Shown: piece by piece, positions 49,063 to 59,448 of the stretch
How positions within the stretch are numbered: position 1 is the stretch's first letter
Layout of the letters: the number at the start of each line of letters is the position of its first letter
Assembly: GCA_006386115.1 (NCBI GenBank)
Contig: VFIW01000049.1
Span: 1-64,000 of the forward strand
Source of the DNA: Globisporangium splendens
Taxonomy: Eukaryota; Oomycota; Peronosporomycetes; Pythiales; Pythiaceae
Reading direction: 5' to 3'
Length of the DNA stretch: 64,000 bases
Position numbers and translations under genes: made by a program
Notes under the pieces: model-generated
Seen by the model: the letters and a program-made list of their open reading frames with translations, nothing else
Told to the model about the DNA's origin: nothing
Database searches by the model: none

Positions 49063-50127
49063 TTAGTTGGAAGGCGAGCTGACGCGAGATGGCGTCTCAC
49101 CGCTTCCGTCGCGCTTGGCGCCGTGGCGAATGCACACGCCGTTGCGGACGGCACCCTTGTTGCATCCTTCGGCCTGGCACCGCTTGCCGCCGCCGTGGGA
49201 CACGCAGAGCGAGCCACCGACCGCGCTTTTCGAGCAGCCTTCCACTTGGCACCGCTTTCCACCACCGTGCGCGATGCAAGATCCACCCAAAAGAGCAGTC
49301 TTGGTGCAATCTGGGGTTTTGCACTTGCGGCCGCCACCGTGCGCCGAGCAGAAGCCGCCGACAAGAGCAGACTTGGTGCATCCAACTTCGCTGCAACGCT
49401 TGCCGCCACCGTGGGAGATGCAGAGACCGCCTTGCTTTGCGCTCTTGGTGCAGTCCGGGTGCGAGCAGCGCTTGCCACCACCGTGAGAGATGCAAAAGCC
49501 GCCGGTCTTGGCACTTTTGGAGCATCCTTCGGCGCGGCAGAATCGGCTCTGCTTGTGGTACTTGCAGAACGAACCGCTGGGTCCTCGGATCGTACGGTAG
49601 CAATCCTGCTTGGCGCACACAGTGTTGAGCATCGTGTTGACGTCGAATCCGCCGCTGCTCGGTGGGCTGCTGTCGTCTGTGTCGAGCGGCTCCTTCATTT
49701 CTTCGTCCGAAAAGTTGGAGTCGACTTCTTCTTCCTCGTCGTCGTCGTCCATGTCCACATCGTTGTTGATGATGAAGCTGAGGCTCATAGCGGCAATTCC
49801 CGACGTCGCGCTAGCCGATGGACTGTTAGGGTTGAGCTCTTCTTCGTCGTTCACGTCGTGCTTGGAGTCGCGCTCGTCGTAGTGGTTGAAATTGGAGCTG
49901 TCCCGGTTCTCATCGTCGCTCGAGTCGTACTGCTGCTGATACGAGGCCATACCTTTGAGGTGGCGCGTGAGGAGGGTCTTGGAGTCTTCGCCAAGGTGGA
50001 TGCTGGAGATGTTGCGCAGACGGAGTGGGTCTGGGTTTGCTTGTGGGGAGTGGTAGTGCTGCGACTCGGGCGACGAAAAGGAGCTTGGACCTCCAGTAGT
50101 AGTAAGATGTGGAAGCGGCGAGGACAT
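49063..50127 (-). CDS. WRKY19-like zinc-repeat protein (long form)
   Basis: 354 residues from ATG 50127 (MSSPLPHL); the frame is open further upstream but without a good ATG, and a first exon beyond it cannot be excluded. The N-terminal half is Ser/Asp/Glu-rich and disordered-looking (DDDDEEEEVDSNFSDEE). The C-terminal half has about seven Cys/His units. Five consecutive ones are exactly 24 residues: HGGGKRC-x4-C-[TN]K-x-A-x4-G-x-C-x2-H. Six variants of this C-x4-C-x9-C-x2-H unit in a row make a regular zinc-binding rod. The WRKY19-like name comes from similarity of these repeats, not from a WRKY core. A nuclear regulatory role is inferred only. Confidence 0.85.
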   Translation of the reverse strand: MSSPLPHLTTTGGPSSFSSPESQHYHSPQANPDPLRLRNISSIHLGEDSKTLLTRHLKGMASYQQQYDSSDDENRDSSNFNHYDERDSKHDVNDEEELNPNSPSASATSGIAAMSLSFIINNDVDMDDDDEEEEVDSNFSDEEMKEPLDTDDSSPPSSGGFDVNTMLNTVCAKQDCYRTIRGPSGSFCKYHKQSRFCRAEGCSKSAKTGGFCISHGGGKRCSHPDCTKSAKQGGLCISHGGGKRCSEVGCTKSALVGGFCSAHGGGRKCKTPDCTKTALLGGSCIAHGGGKRCQVEGCSKSAVGGSLCVSHGGGKRCQAEGCNKGAVRNGVCIRHGAKRDGSGETPSRVSSPSN

Positions 50128-53100
50128 CAAGTCTGGCTGGGGTGTGCTGCACTGCAACCAACAACCAAAGAGGAGGGGGAAAGAGAGAAAGGAGACGAAA
50201 AAGGAGGAAAAGAGAGGTAGAAATAGAGAGGAGATTGAGGGGAAGAAGGTCGAGCGGGGGTGTCGAGGGCTTCTTGGTACAGGTATCACGAGCAGGGAGC
50301 TGGAAGCTGGGGCTGTTCGCGAGGGAGGCTGTTGGGGGGTTATACGCCGCTAGGGTCGTGGGGCTTGTGCTTGCTGGGGCGTTAGCGCTGTATAGCTGCG
50401 GAGCAGACTATGATCTCTCTTCCCGGGTGAGAAGATGAGAGGAGCAGATCGCGCGGACTCACTAACTGGTGGTTAGTGCGGACGAACGAAATTCTCGAAT
50501 GAGGCGGAGGAGCGCGGGCGGCGGAGGAAGATGGGAAGCCTTCCCCTAGTGCAGCTCAGGTGCGTGGTCTGTCCGTTGCCGTCGTTCCAAAGCGACTAGC
50601 TCCCTCTCAAACTGTCGCTTTGTGCGCGCACACTGGCCCTTTTCGCTCCAGCTCTACGGGAGGTGTTGAATATGGACGCCACGCGCGATTGTACTGTCCG
50701 CGACGACGATCAGAGGCGCGCAGTCCCACGCCGCCACACCCCTTCAGGTTGCATCATCGGTTGTCTTTCTCCAAAACCTTTGTATTGTTGTTAGCTGTAT
50801 TTTAGTGATATATTCTACATTAATCAGAGGACCCTTATGTTGTGCTTAAATGCAGGGACTGCAGATGTACCTATTAACAGAGACAGCCGTTCATGTGCAA
50901 ACTTGCCACAAAGAGGCACTTTTTGTGCCGCCACCGAATTTTCAACTCGAAAGCGATGAATGCTGGTCGTTTCTACGGACACAAACAAACAAGCATGCAC
51001 ATGCAATGCAACACAACAAACCAACGACAAGCAAACAATGCATCGATAGTCGCTGATTGGCGTGTTCTCTCTTCTTAAGTCAACTGACGACAACAACAAT
51101 AAAAACAACAACGTGATATTCAGTCTTGTTGAGAACCAGCGTCCACACTACAGAGAAGTCGGATCTCGAATAACCGCTTGCAGTTGCTCGACTTTATCCG
51201 CTGTAGAAAAGCGCATGGTGTTGCACCCACGGGCGTAAGAAATCCTCAACAATCCGACCGTAGGATCCTTCATCTTCCGCCCTTGCGCGGCTTTCCCTGG
51301 ATGGCTTTTCTCATGTGCTTGCCCCTCCCCGCTCTATCCCACCCTCACAGCATCAAAAGAGTGTAAAACGGCGCGCGGTCGTTAAAGTCAGGGCGCGAGC
51401 GATGGCTTCTCCCCATTATGACTCACATCGCGACGATGGCGTGCGTACATGCGTGCGCGTGACCAAGAAATTTGAGAATGTGCACGGGACTGTTGTCCGT
51501 GGAGAACGGAGAAGAGAGCGAAAGGCATTTGCACGACACTATGCAGCAGCAAGAGAGAGAGAGAGAGAGAGAGAGAGTGAGATGCGCTGCGCTTGGGTTC
51601 CACTCCTCCTCTGATAATCAGAGTTTGCAGGAGGTAGGCATTAAAGAGGGGTGGTTCGAAATTTATGTGTCGGGTTCATTTGTTCTATTTTCAGCGAACA
51701 TTGAGGAGGCGGAAACGAAACGGTCAGCGGAAATGAGAGGTCCGGATGACTCAGACCCTTTACGAAAATGCTGGCGCGTGGATTAAAAAAACAGCGCTCG
51801 AATGTGTTTTTACACTCATGACCGAGTCGTTTGTTTTTTTCTTCTAAGAACATTCACGAGTAAGAAAGATCGGGAGTGTGCGGATACATGTGGTAGGAGC
51901 GAGCCCGCTGCCATGCGCTCCAAAAGATTGCCATGCGGAAGTCGTGCCAATTCGAAAGAAATAACTGACGTCTGTCCTCTCCTTTTGTCGCTGTACTGTA
52001 TGGAAACTACCTGTAAACGCATGCGTCATATCATCACAGCAGGAGCTGTTTCGTACATTTTACCACGCACTTTGAAGTATTTCCTTGTAGAAAAAACTGT
52101 CGCATTTCCAGCAATCGAGTTGCTTCTGAGTTTAGTGGTGAATTCCTACACTTACTTGGTCACTACAGACGATACGATAGCGGGACGCCGAGAAACAATT
52201 TTTGCTTGTTGAGCAGTTGCTGATATTTGGTTTGCTTTGTTTGCAGAGGTGTGACTCACATCTTGCTGTCCGCGCCCCGAGGTATTACTTACGCTTCAGG
52301 ACCATGTGTTACCAACCAATCTTCCCATTTTCGTCCACGTGGCGGTACAGAAACGAATGCAGACACAAATGCACAGCACTCCAAACGCGATTGAAACCAC
52401 TCGGCGAACACATTGTACACGTGTTTTTAGAGCTAAGCCACTACGTTTTTGGAAATCACAAACTGCCGCAGCCATTGCCGATTTCTAGCCAGGCAGCACG
52501 CCATTCGTTCAGATTTTTTTGCAGCTCCATGCGATCGCGAAAAATGTATGTACCGTACACTTGTAACTAAAAATTTGTCGAGCATGAAACAACGACTCTA
52601 TCAGAACTTGGGTTCTAATGGTTGCTGTGCATACGGACCAAGAACAAGCAAGTTTCGCGCACGAGCACTTGATTTTGGGCTCCCACATCTGCGCAAAATC
52701 GTTAATCCACGTGCGAATGCGGACTCGGGTCTAAAACGCCTTCGCGCTCTCATAACCAGCGCTTTCGTACTCGACATCCAGTGCTGTGAGTAAATCCAAC
52801 TTCAAGTGCCGACCTGCTAAGGTGAGCGTGCAGGAAGCAAAGGTGGGAGCATGGTCAGACAGGACATGCCGCACTGTAATACCGTACTTTTTTGAAAGTG
52901 CATCTCTGACGCCATGTACACTTTTGCGAGGGCGGAAGAAAGGAGAGTGAGACTCGTGTGTGCCACGCGCTACGTTGACGCTGGACCATCCCTGGGTCTA
53001 GCCAGAGAGTTGGCCTTGCTCATGTGCTTCAGGCTCGAGTGCAAGGCGGACGTGGACGGTGTGCATCGGACTGAACTCACGGAGTCTTGCGCAAAAGAGA

Positions 53101-53747
53101 GCGGACGATGGTGCTGGGTGATGATTGCGCTCGTGCTTTGCAGGAGTGGGAGGATCACGAGAGACAACTCCACTCTCTCTCTCTCTCTCGTTTTCTTTTT
53201 CAACAAGAATCACGTGCTCTTGCGTGCGCACGACAGCGCGCGGTCGGTCTGTTGCTGTCCAGGGCTAATCAGTTTTTTTCGCTCACGGCTCGGCAACTCT
53301 TGTTGGGTTGTGACGCACACAGCGTGCCGTACTGAAGAGCTCTTCTTACGTAAGCGGAACACACCAAACAAGCAAGTGTTTGCTGTTGCTGACCCATAAT
53401 TACACACTCCCCTTCTTTCCAGTCCACCCTCTCGCTAAAGTATCGTGGTCCAGACACCCTCTCCCAATCGAGTCATCCATCCCGAGAGCCGGTCCAACAA
53501 GCCAACCTTTCCGGTATTCACCTTTTTCATACCGCCAATTTGAAATATGTACCGGTACATACCGATGAACCTTTCGTAGCACCGGTAAGTCTCGATTCCG
53601 CACCGGTTCATACCGATCCAAGTGAGTCCTGTGGTACAAGTTTGCGCATAGAGCCGCCATCCAATCGCGTCGATTATCCATCACGAGTGATTGTCGCGGA
53701 CCGCCCTTCCGTGTTGGGTGCTTACTTCGACTTCAGCCAGCCGCACG
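50128..53747. other. 3.6-kb intergenic interval
   Basis: No convincing gene. Frames of up to about 160 codons exist (for example 51802-52212, 52914-53399) but look random. A (GA)n microsatellite lies at about 51552-51578 and a (CT)n tract at about 53171-53189. Two copies of an ACCGGT[TA]CATACCGAT element (53551, 53602) lie 150-200 bp before the PGDH-PSAT start codon. Confidence 0.5.
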
Positions 53748-56714
53748 ATGCTCCGCCGTCACCTCCTGTCGAGCTCGCGCCGCGTCCTGAAGCAGCACTC
53801 GAGCCGCAGCAGCTTCCACTCGCGCTCCTCGCTCCAGATGGCGCGCATCCTGTGTAGCGACCCCATCGACGCCGCCTGCCCCGAGCTGCTGCGCAGCGCC
53901 GGCCACGACGTCACGACCGTCAACAAGGCGCTCACGCACGCCGAGCTGCTCCAGCAGATCCCGGACTACGAGGTGCTCATCGCGCGCTCGGGCTCCCAGG
54001 TCGACCGCGCCGTGCTCGAGGCCGCTACCAACTTGCAGCTCATCGGCCGTGCCGGCACGGGCGTCGACAACATCGACATCGTGAGCGCGACCAAGCAGGG
54101 TGTGCTCGTGATGAACACGCCCTTCGGGAACACGATCTCGGCTGCTGAGCTCACCGTCGGATTGATCTCGTCAGTGTCGCGCTTGTCTGAGACCGGTGTT
54201 GACGCCACGGGGACTCCACGTCACTCGGAGATCCACGGCAAGACCATCGGTGTGATCGGCTTGGGCCGCATCGGACGGGAGGTCGCGACGCGCTGCAACG
54301 CGTTCGGTATGAACGTCATCGGGTACGATCCGATCCTCTCGAACGCTAGCGCCAAGTCTCACGGCATCGAGCCTGTCTCGCTTTCAGAGCTTTTCTCGCG
54401 CAGTGACTACATCTCTCTCCACGTTCCGTTGAACGCGAACACGAAGCAACTGGTCAACGCCGAGCGACTCGCGCTCTGCAAGGACGGCGTGAAGATCGTG
54501 AACGGAGCTCGCGCGGGTTTGATCGACCACGCGGCACTGTACGCTGCGGTGGAAAGCAAAAAGGTCGCGGGTGTCGCTTTCGACATCCTTCCTCCGTCAC
54601 CGCCAACGCCAGCATGGAGCTCGCTCATGGCTCACCCGAACGTCATTGTCACGCCGCACATTGGCGCGCTGACTGCCGATGCTCAAGAAAAGGTGGCGCG
54701 CGACTTGGCTTACAAGGTCAACGACGCGTTGTCGGGCAAGTCCTTTTCGGGCGTCGTGAACGCCCCCAACATTGATTTCGGCCGTCGCGAAGAGCACTTG
54801 CCGTTCCTCTCGCTCGCTGAAAAACTCGGTAGCATGCAGGCGCAGCTGATGGACGACAGCCGTCTGTCGCGCGTGCTCGTGATTTCGGAAGGCCGCCACG
54901 TGACGTCGATGGACCTCGCAGGTGAGTTGGTCAGCGGCGTGTTGAAGGGCATGCTCTCACACATGCTGGAAGAAGAAGTGACGTTCACGAACGCCAAGCA
55001 GATCGCCGAAGTCATGGGCATTCAGTGTGTCGAGCACAAGCACGAAGAAGTGAGTAAGAGCAGCTTCTCCAACCTCTTGACTGTCGTGTTTGAAAAGGCA
55101 AACGGCAAGTCGCGTCGTATCACGGGCACCGTGTTTGAGAAGAACCAGTTGCGCCTCGTTGCGTTCGATGACTTGACCATGGATGCGATCCCCAGTGGCT
55201 CGATGCTCATGTTCTACAACAACGACGAACCTGGTGTGCTGCACTCGGTGACCTCGGTGTTGGCGAAGAACCAGATCAACATTGGCTGCTTTGGTCTCGC
55301 GCGTGAGACTATGGGCGCCAAGGCGATTGGTGTGCTCAACGTCGATGAAGCCATTCCGGATCGCGTGGTCGAAGAACTGGAAGCGCTGCGTCAAGTTTCG
55401 AACGTGCGTCGTGTGAACTTGTTGGAGCTCAACACGTCGGGATCGGGTCGCGTGTGGGAAAAGTTCATCAAGCCATGTGCCGATGCTGTAAGTGATGCTG
55501 GGCTCGCCGCCGAGGACGCCGGTCAAGATGGCGCGGATGGTGTGAAGGTGGTGATCCGCAACAAGAAGCCAGGCGTCAAGCCGTCGTCGCCAAACTTTGG
55601 CTCGGGTCCGTGCAAGAAGCGTCCAGGGTACTCGCTCTCCAAGTTGTCGGACATTATTCTGGGTCGAAGCCACCGCTCTGCGCTCGGCAAGGGACTCTTG
55701 GAGGAGTCGATCATTCGTTCTAAGAAGGTACTGAAGTTGCCGGACGACTATCACCTCGGTATCGTACCGGCGTCGGACACCGGCGCTTTTGAGATGGCCA
55801 TGTGGAATATGCTCGGTGAGCGACCAGTCGATATCTGTTTCTGGGAGACGTTTGGTCAAGGCTGGTTCAAGGATGCGACCACGGAGTTGCACTTGGACAA
55901 TGTGACGGAGATCAGCGCGCCATTCGGTGAGCTTCCTGATCTCTCCAAGGTGAACTTTGACCACGATGTGCTGTTCACGTGGAACGGAACGACGAGTGGT
56001 GTGAAGGTGCCGAACGGCGACTGGATCCGCGACGATCGCAAGGGGCTTGTGTTCAACGATGCGACGTCGGCTGCGTTCGCGATGGACATTCCGTGGAAGA
56101 AGATTGACGTGTGTACGTTTAGTTTTCAGAAGGTGCTCGGTGGCGAAGGCGGCCACGGTGTGCTCATCTTGAGTCCCCGTGCCGTGGAGCGCTTGGAGTC
56201 GTTTGTGCCGGAGAACCGCCCAATCCCCAAGATCTTCCGCATGACCAACAAGAAGACCAACAAACTCATGACCGGCATCTTTGAAGGCAGCACGATTAAC
56301 ACGCCGTCAATGCTGTGTATCGAAGACTACGTGGATGCGCTTCGTTGGGCCGAAAGCATGGGCGGCGTCGATGGTCTCATGAAGATTTCGTTGCGCAACC
56401 TCAAGGTCGTGGAAGACTTTGTCGCGGACAACGCACGCTGGGTCAAGTTTTTGGCCGCCAGTAAGGAAATCCGCTCGAACACGTCGGTGTGTCTGCAATT
56501 CCCTGACCTGAGCAAGGACGAAGTGAAGCAGCTGACCAAGCTGCTCGAGCGCGAGAACATCGCGTTTGATATCAACTCGTACCGCGACGCTCCCCCTGGC
56601 ATCCGTATCTGGTGCGGGGCGACCGTCGAGACGAAGGATCTGGAGGCGCTCATGCCGTGGATCAAGTGGGCGTACTTGGAAGTCAAAGCCGCCGCCGCTG
56701 CGGACCAGAAGTAG
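53748..56714 (+). CDS. Fused D-3-phosphoglycerate dehydrogenase - phosphoserine aminotransferase
   Basis: 988 residues, single exon, from ATG 53748. It combines the first two steps of serine synthesis: 3-phosphoglycerate to 3-phosphohydroxypyruvate (NAD) and transamination with glutamate to phosphoserine. Residues 1-30 ([20 protein letters not shown]) have Arg/Ser and no acids, like a mitochondrial presequence. SerA part: [12 protein letters not shown], Rossmann [12 protein letters not shown] near 164-180, NGARAGLID, catalytic PHIGALT near 302, and an ACT domain near 484-560 ([18 protein letters not shown]). SerC part from about 612: [16 protein letters not shown], with PLP lysine near 795 in FSFQK. 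That start motif is of the Methanosarcina/alphaproteobacterial PSAT type, not the common eukaryotic type. Fusion lets the product pass between active sites. Confidence 0.94.
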   Translation: MLRRHLLSSSRRVLKQHSSRSSFHSRSSLQMARILCSDPIDAACPELLRSAGHDVTTVNKALTHAELLQQIPDYEVLIARSGSQVDRAVLEAATNLQLIGRAGTGVDNIDIVSATKQGVLVMNTPFGNTISAAELTVGLISSVSRLSETGVDATGTPRHSEIHGKTIGVIGLGRIGREVATRCNAFGMNVIGYDPILSNASAKSHGIEPVSLSELFSRSDYISLHVPLNANTKQLVNAERLALCKDGVKIVNGARAGLIDHAALYAAVESKKVAGVAFDILPPSPPTPAWSSLMAHPNVIVTPHIGALTADAQEKVARDLAYKVNDALSGKSFSGVVNAPNIDFGRREEHLPFLSLAEKLGSMQAQLMDDSRLSRVLVISEGRHVTSMDLAGELVSGVLKGMLSHMLEEEVTFTNAKQIAEVMGIQCVEHKHEEVSKSSFSNLLTVVFEKANGKSRRITGTVFEKNQLRLVAFDDLTMDAIPSGSMLMFYNNDEPGVLHSVTSVLAKNQINIGCFGLARETMGAKAIGVLNVDEAIPDRVVEELEALRQVSNVRRVNLLELNTSGSGRVWEKFIKPCADAVSDAGLAAEDAGQDGADGVKVVIRNKKPGVKPSSPNFGSGPCKKRPGYSLSKLSDIILGRSHRSALGKGLLEESIIRSKKVLKLPDDYHLGIVPASDTGAFEMAMWNMLGERPVDICFWETFGQGWFKDATTELHLDNVTEISAPFGELPDLSKVNFDHDVLFTWNGTTSGVKVPNGDWIRDDRKGLVFNDATSAAFAMDIPWKKIDVCTFSFQKVLGGEGGHGVLILSPRAVERLESFVPENRPIPKIFRMTNKKTNKLMTGIFEGSTINTPSMLCIEDYVDALRWAESMGGVDGLMKISLRNLKVVEDFVADNARWVKFLAASKEIRSNTSVCLQFPDLSKDEVKQLTKLLERENIAFDINSYRDAPPGIRIWCGATVETKDLEALMPWIKWAYLEVKAAAAADQK

Positions 56715-57142
56715 TGGTCAGGGTGGGCGAATGCAGACAGCAGCTTCATCGTAAGCAGGTCCAAACAAAAGTGCCTTCGGCTAGACGGACTGAACGAAAG
56801 ACGCGATAGCAGATCCAACTGAGACTAACTGCAAATACTCACGATGCTGTGCTTACTGATACGCTCTATGGCTTCATTCTTTCGTTCTGCTGTGGATGGA
56901 CGTGACAGGAAGCTTTCGCACAAAAGCAAATCGATTTCGACGACTTGTTTTTTCAGCCGTCAATTTCTGATCTGTGGGTGCGACCTTTTTGCTATTTCGT
57001 TAAACCGTTATAGAGAGCATCGATTGTGGGGGGGATTGTCAAGGTGATTCAACTGTGCAGGCGTTTCAGACTGCAACATTAGCTATTCCGTTTGACAGGC
57101 TTTCGTGTGGGAGTTTCAAAGAGGTGGGACAGCGAGCAGGAT
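56715..57142. other. Intergenic interval
   Basis: No gene recognised; it contains the 3' UTR of the upstream gene and the promoter of the four-exon zinc-repeat gene. Confidence 0.4.
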
Positions 57143-58380
57143 ATGGAGCCATATCGCAAGCAGGTCGCCACGATGCCTCTTCAGCAAACGACCGAAGCGC
57201 TCGGCATGGACGCCACAGGCGGCGGCGACAAGAGCACAGTGAATAGAGTGAGCAGCAACGGCGCCGCCATCAGCAGCGAAACGTCAGCGCTCCAATTCAA
57301 GCGGATCCCACGACCGCAAGTCCGATACATCGCAGGTACTGTATTTATTTGTTGTATCTGTCGTCTGCTTAAACGGACTGCGTTACCTATTTTTGCGAAT
57401 ACAAACTGTAGATGGCGACGGCCGAAACTCTCCGTCGTTCCAGGATGTTCTCGTGTCGCTGCCCGCTGCTGCGAGCCACGCGCCGCAGATCCGGAGTGAC
57501 AAGTCGTGTCCAGTCTTGACGACCTTCCGCGAGTCCGAACGAAGCCGCAAGCTGCACGCGCGATGGACTGCGCAGCATCAGCTGCAAAAGGAAAGCGGCA
57601 ACAGCAACACGCGCTCTCCTGCTCCTACGAGACCCAGACAAGTCAATGGTGACGAACGCAAGGAGTCGCCGAATGCACGTGAAACTGATGTTGACGGTAC
57701 CAATCACGCCAACCAGGGGCTGAGAACCGAGTTGCCGCGGCTTTCAAGCACGACACTACTGCGTAAACGATCCTACTCGGGAGCGTCCACGCCGTCCGAA
57801 GACGAACGCCGGCAAGTCGCTCCATGGCACCAATCACAAGTGGGTCCACAAGGTCCGCCAGCTTCCACAAAGGCATCTCTTCTAACTCGAGACGCGAGAA
57901 AGCTGCGCGACGCACTCAGCGCTAACGGACAGGACGCAGCGAGTGACCAATCAAGCAACCACGAGAGTGATACGGTATGACTTGTTGTCTTTTTAAATCC
58001 GCCTTATGCAGCGAGTATTGAAGACGCTCGCCGCTTTATATATTGCAGGAAGATGACGCGAGCGTAGCTCCTCGCCAACGTAGCTCGGACATCCGGTCAC
58101 AGGCTACAGCTTCGTGCATAGTGACGTGGTGCACGCGCGAGGGCAAACGGCACGGACTTTGCTGGTCGCATGGCGGTGGTGCGTGCGTACTTGCGCTGCT
58201 CTCTCTCTCTCTCTCTCTTGTACCCAGTCTGAGAATACCCACTCACACTCATTTTCAATGCGACACCCTCCTCTTTGTATAGGAAAGAAGTGCTGCCAGC
58301 ACGGATGCGCTCGGCCCGCGACGATGACTGGCGAATACTGCGAGTCTCACGAACGCATGAGCGTCCTGCGCAGCGCCTAA
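57143..58380 (+). CDS. WRKY19-like zinc-repeat protein, four exons
   Basis: Exons 57143-57335, 57412-57974, 58049-58178, 58283-58380; 327 residues, all phases consistent. Introns are 76, 74 and 104 nt; the last contains a (CT)n tract. Most of the protein is polar and probably disordered. The C terminus, built from exons 3 and 4, carries about two Cys/His units: CIVTWCTREGKRHGLCWSH then GGGKKCCQHGC...EYCESH. The donor at 58179 (GTGCGT) was preferred over 58176 because it restores the family HGGGK motif. Without the last splice the zinc region would be cut short. This is the shortest zinc array of the three related genes in the window. Confidence 0.75.
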
Positions 58381-59448
58381 GAGGGAAGCTCAAGGCCAAA
58401 TTAGAGAAGAACCCACGGGCATTCGCGCACAAGCGTCATCACGAGCATGCACGAAATGGCGTGGAAGACGGAGTCAGATGTCAATGGGTCTGAGTAAACA
58501 GAATCAGACAGAAACGCATAAGGTGTGCAGTCTACCCTGCCAAAATTGATCATCACGGAAAGCAAATTTCAGTCAGTCAAATATCACGTGAGGGAGGGGA
58601 TCATTTGATGGAGGGAAGTAAGAGCGTTTGTAAGCGCGCATGAGTGTGCGTAAGGGATGATCGAGCTCATCGCGTCAGAGTTCGTGTTCGCCTCCCATTC
58701 TCGCGATTTGATTGGCTTTCGTTAAGTGCGTCGGTGTTCATTTTGTCCATAAATAGTACATACTGGACTCTGATGGTGGATCCGAGTTTGGAGAAACACA
58801 GATGTGAGGGTGCACGCTGAAGGTGGCGTGTGCCATGCTTGATCCGGGGACAGATCCAATTCTATGGCTGGTTTTAGCCCATTACAAGGGAAGTATTCGT
58901 TCTCGCCGCTGTCGTCACAATGTGCAGACGGGCGAATGCACCGAAGTGCTGTCGCCGAGTGCCGACAGCAAGTGAGGTGGACGTCAAAGCACTGGTACCT
59001 TGTATCAACCTTGCTCTCACAACAAAAGCAACGCATGCCTCATGAAATTTTGATTAGTGGATGTCAGTGCATTTGAAGTTTTGCACGAGCCAGCGTGGAT
59101 TTGACTGCGGTCTGAGCGACTTTGTTCAAAATAATCTGAGTGTGGAATCTGGCATTCTAAATCCTGCGGAATCCCTCCATTGTGGGACTTGCCTGTTATT
59201 CGAATCGGGAAACGCCATTTCCTCAAATTTGATCAAGTATGAAGTCATATCTCTTGATAGAGGATTAATTCTGACAGGGTAGACTGTATCACTCCAACTG
59301 CATTTACGGACTAGTGGGATAGAAATTTTCTATTTCTTAACCAACTGCGCTAAGCACAATCTAATCTACTCTGCAATTGCGCTCGGATTGGTGGTTTCCG
59401 CACTCGACACAGTCGTCAATCCAAGCAGAACCAAGCAGAAGCGAGAGC
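58381..59448. other. Intergenic interval with an LTR fragment
   Basis: No gene was recognised. 58796-58886 is an LTR end fragment. The rest may contain older repeat DNA and the promoter of the NO VEIN-like gene. Confidence 0.45.
58796..58886 (-). repeat. Fragment of a chromovirus LTR (U3 end)
   Basis: The sequence aligns with the last ~90 bp of the LTRs at 4148 and 11138: GCACGCTGAAGGTGG, GGGACAGATCCA and the terminal TAGCCCATTACA are recognisable. The hairpin arm is degraded (CTATGG in place of TGTAATGG). No internal region follows, so it is a relic, possibly the rest of a solo LTR extending left. Confidence 0.7.

Noticed and set aside
49051..50220. 389-codon frame on + opposite the zinc-repeat gene
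   Set aside because: Its repeats are only the reverse complement of the HGGGKRC repeats; the minus frame has the clear zinc pattern.
54957..56156. 399-codon open frame opposite PGDH-PSAT
   Set aside because: Same reason: it lies fully inside a conserved gene, with no homology and no independent part outside it.
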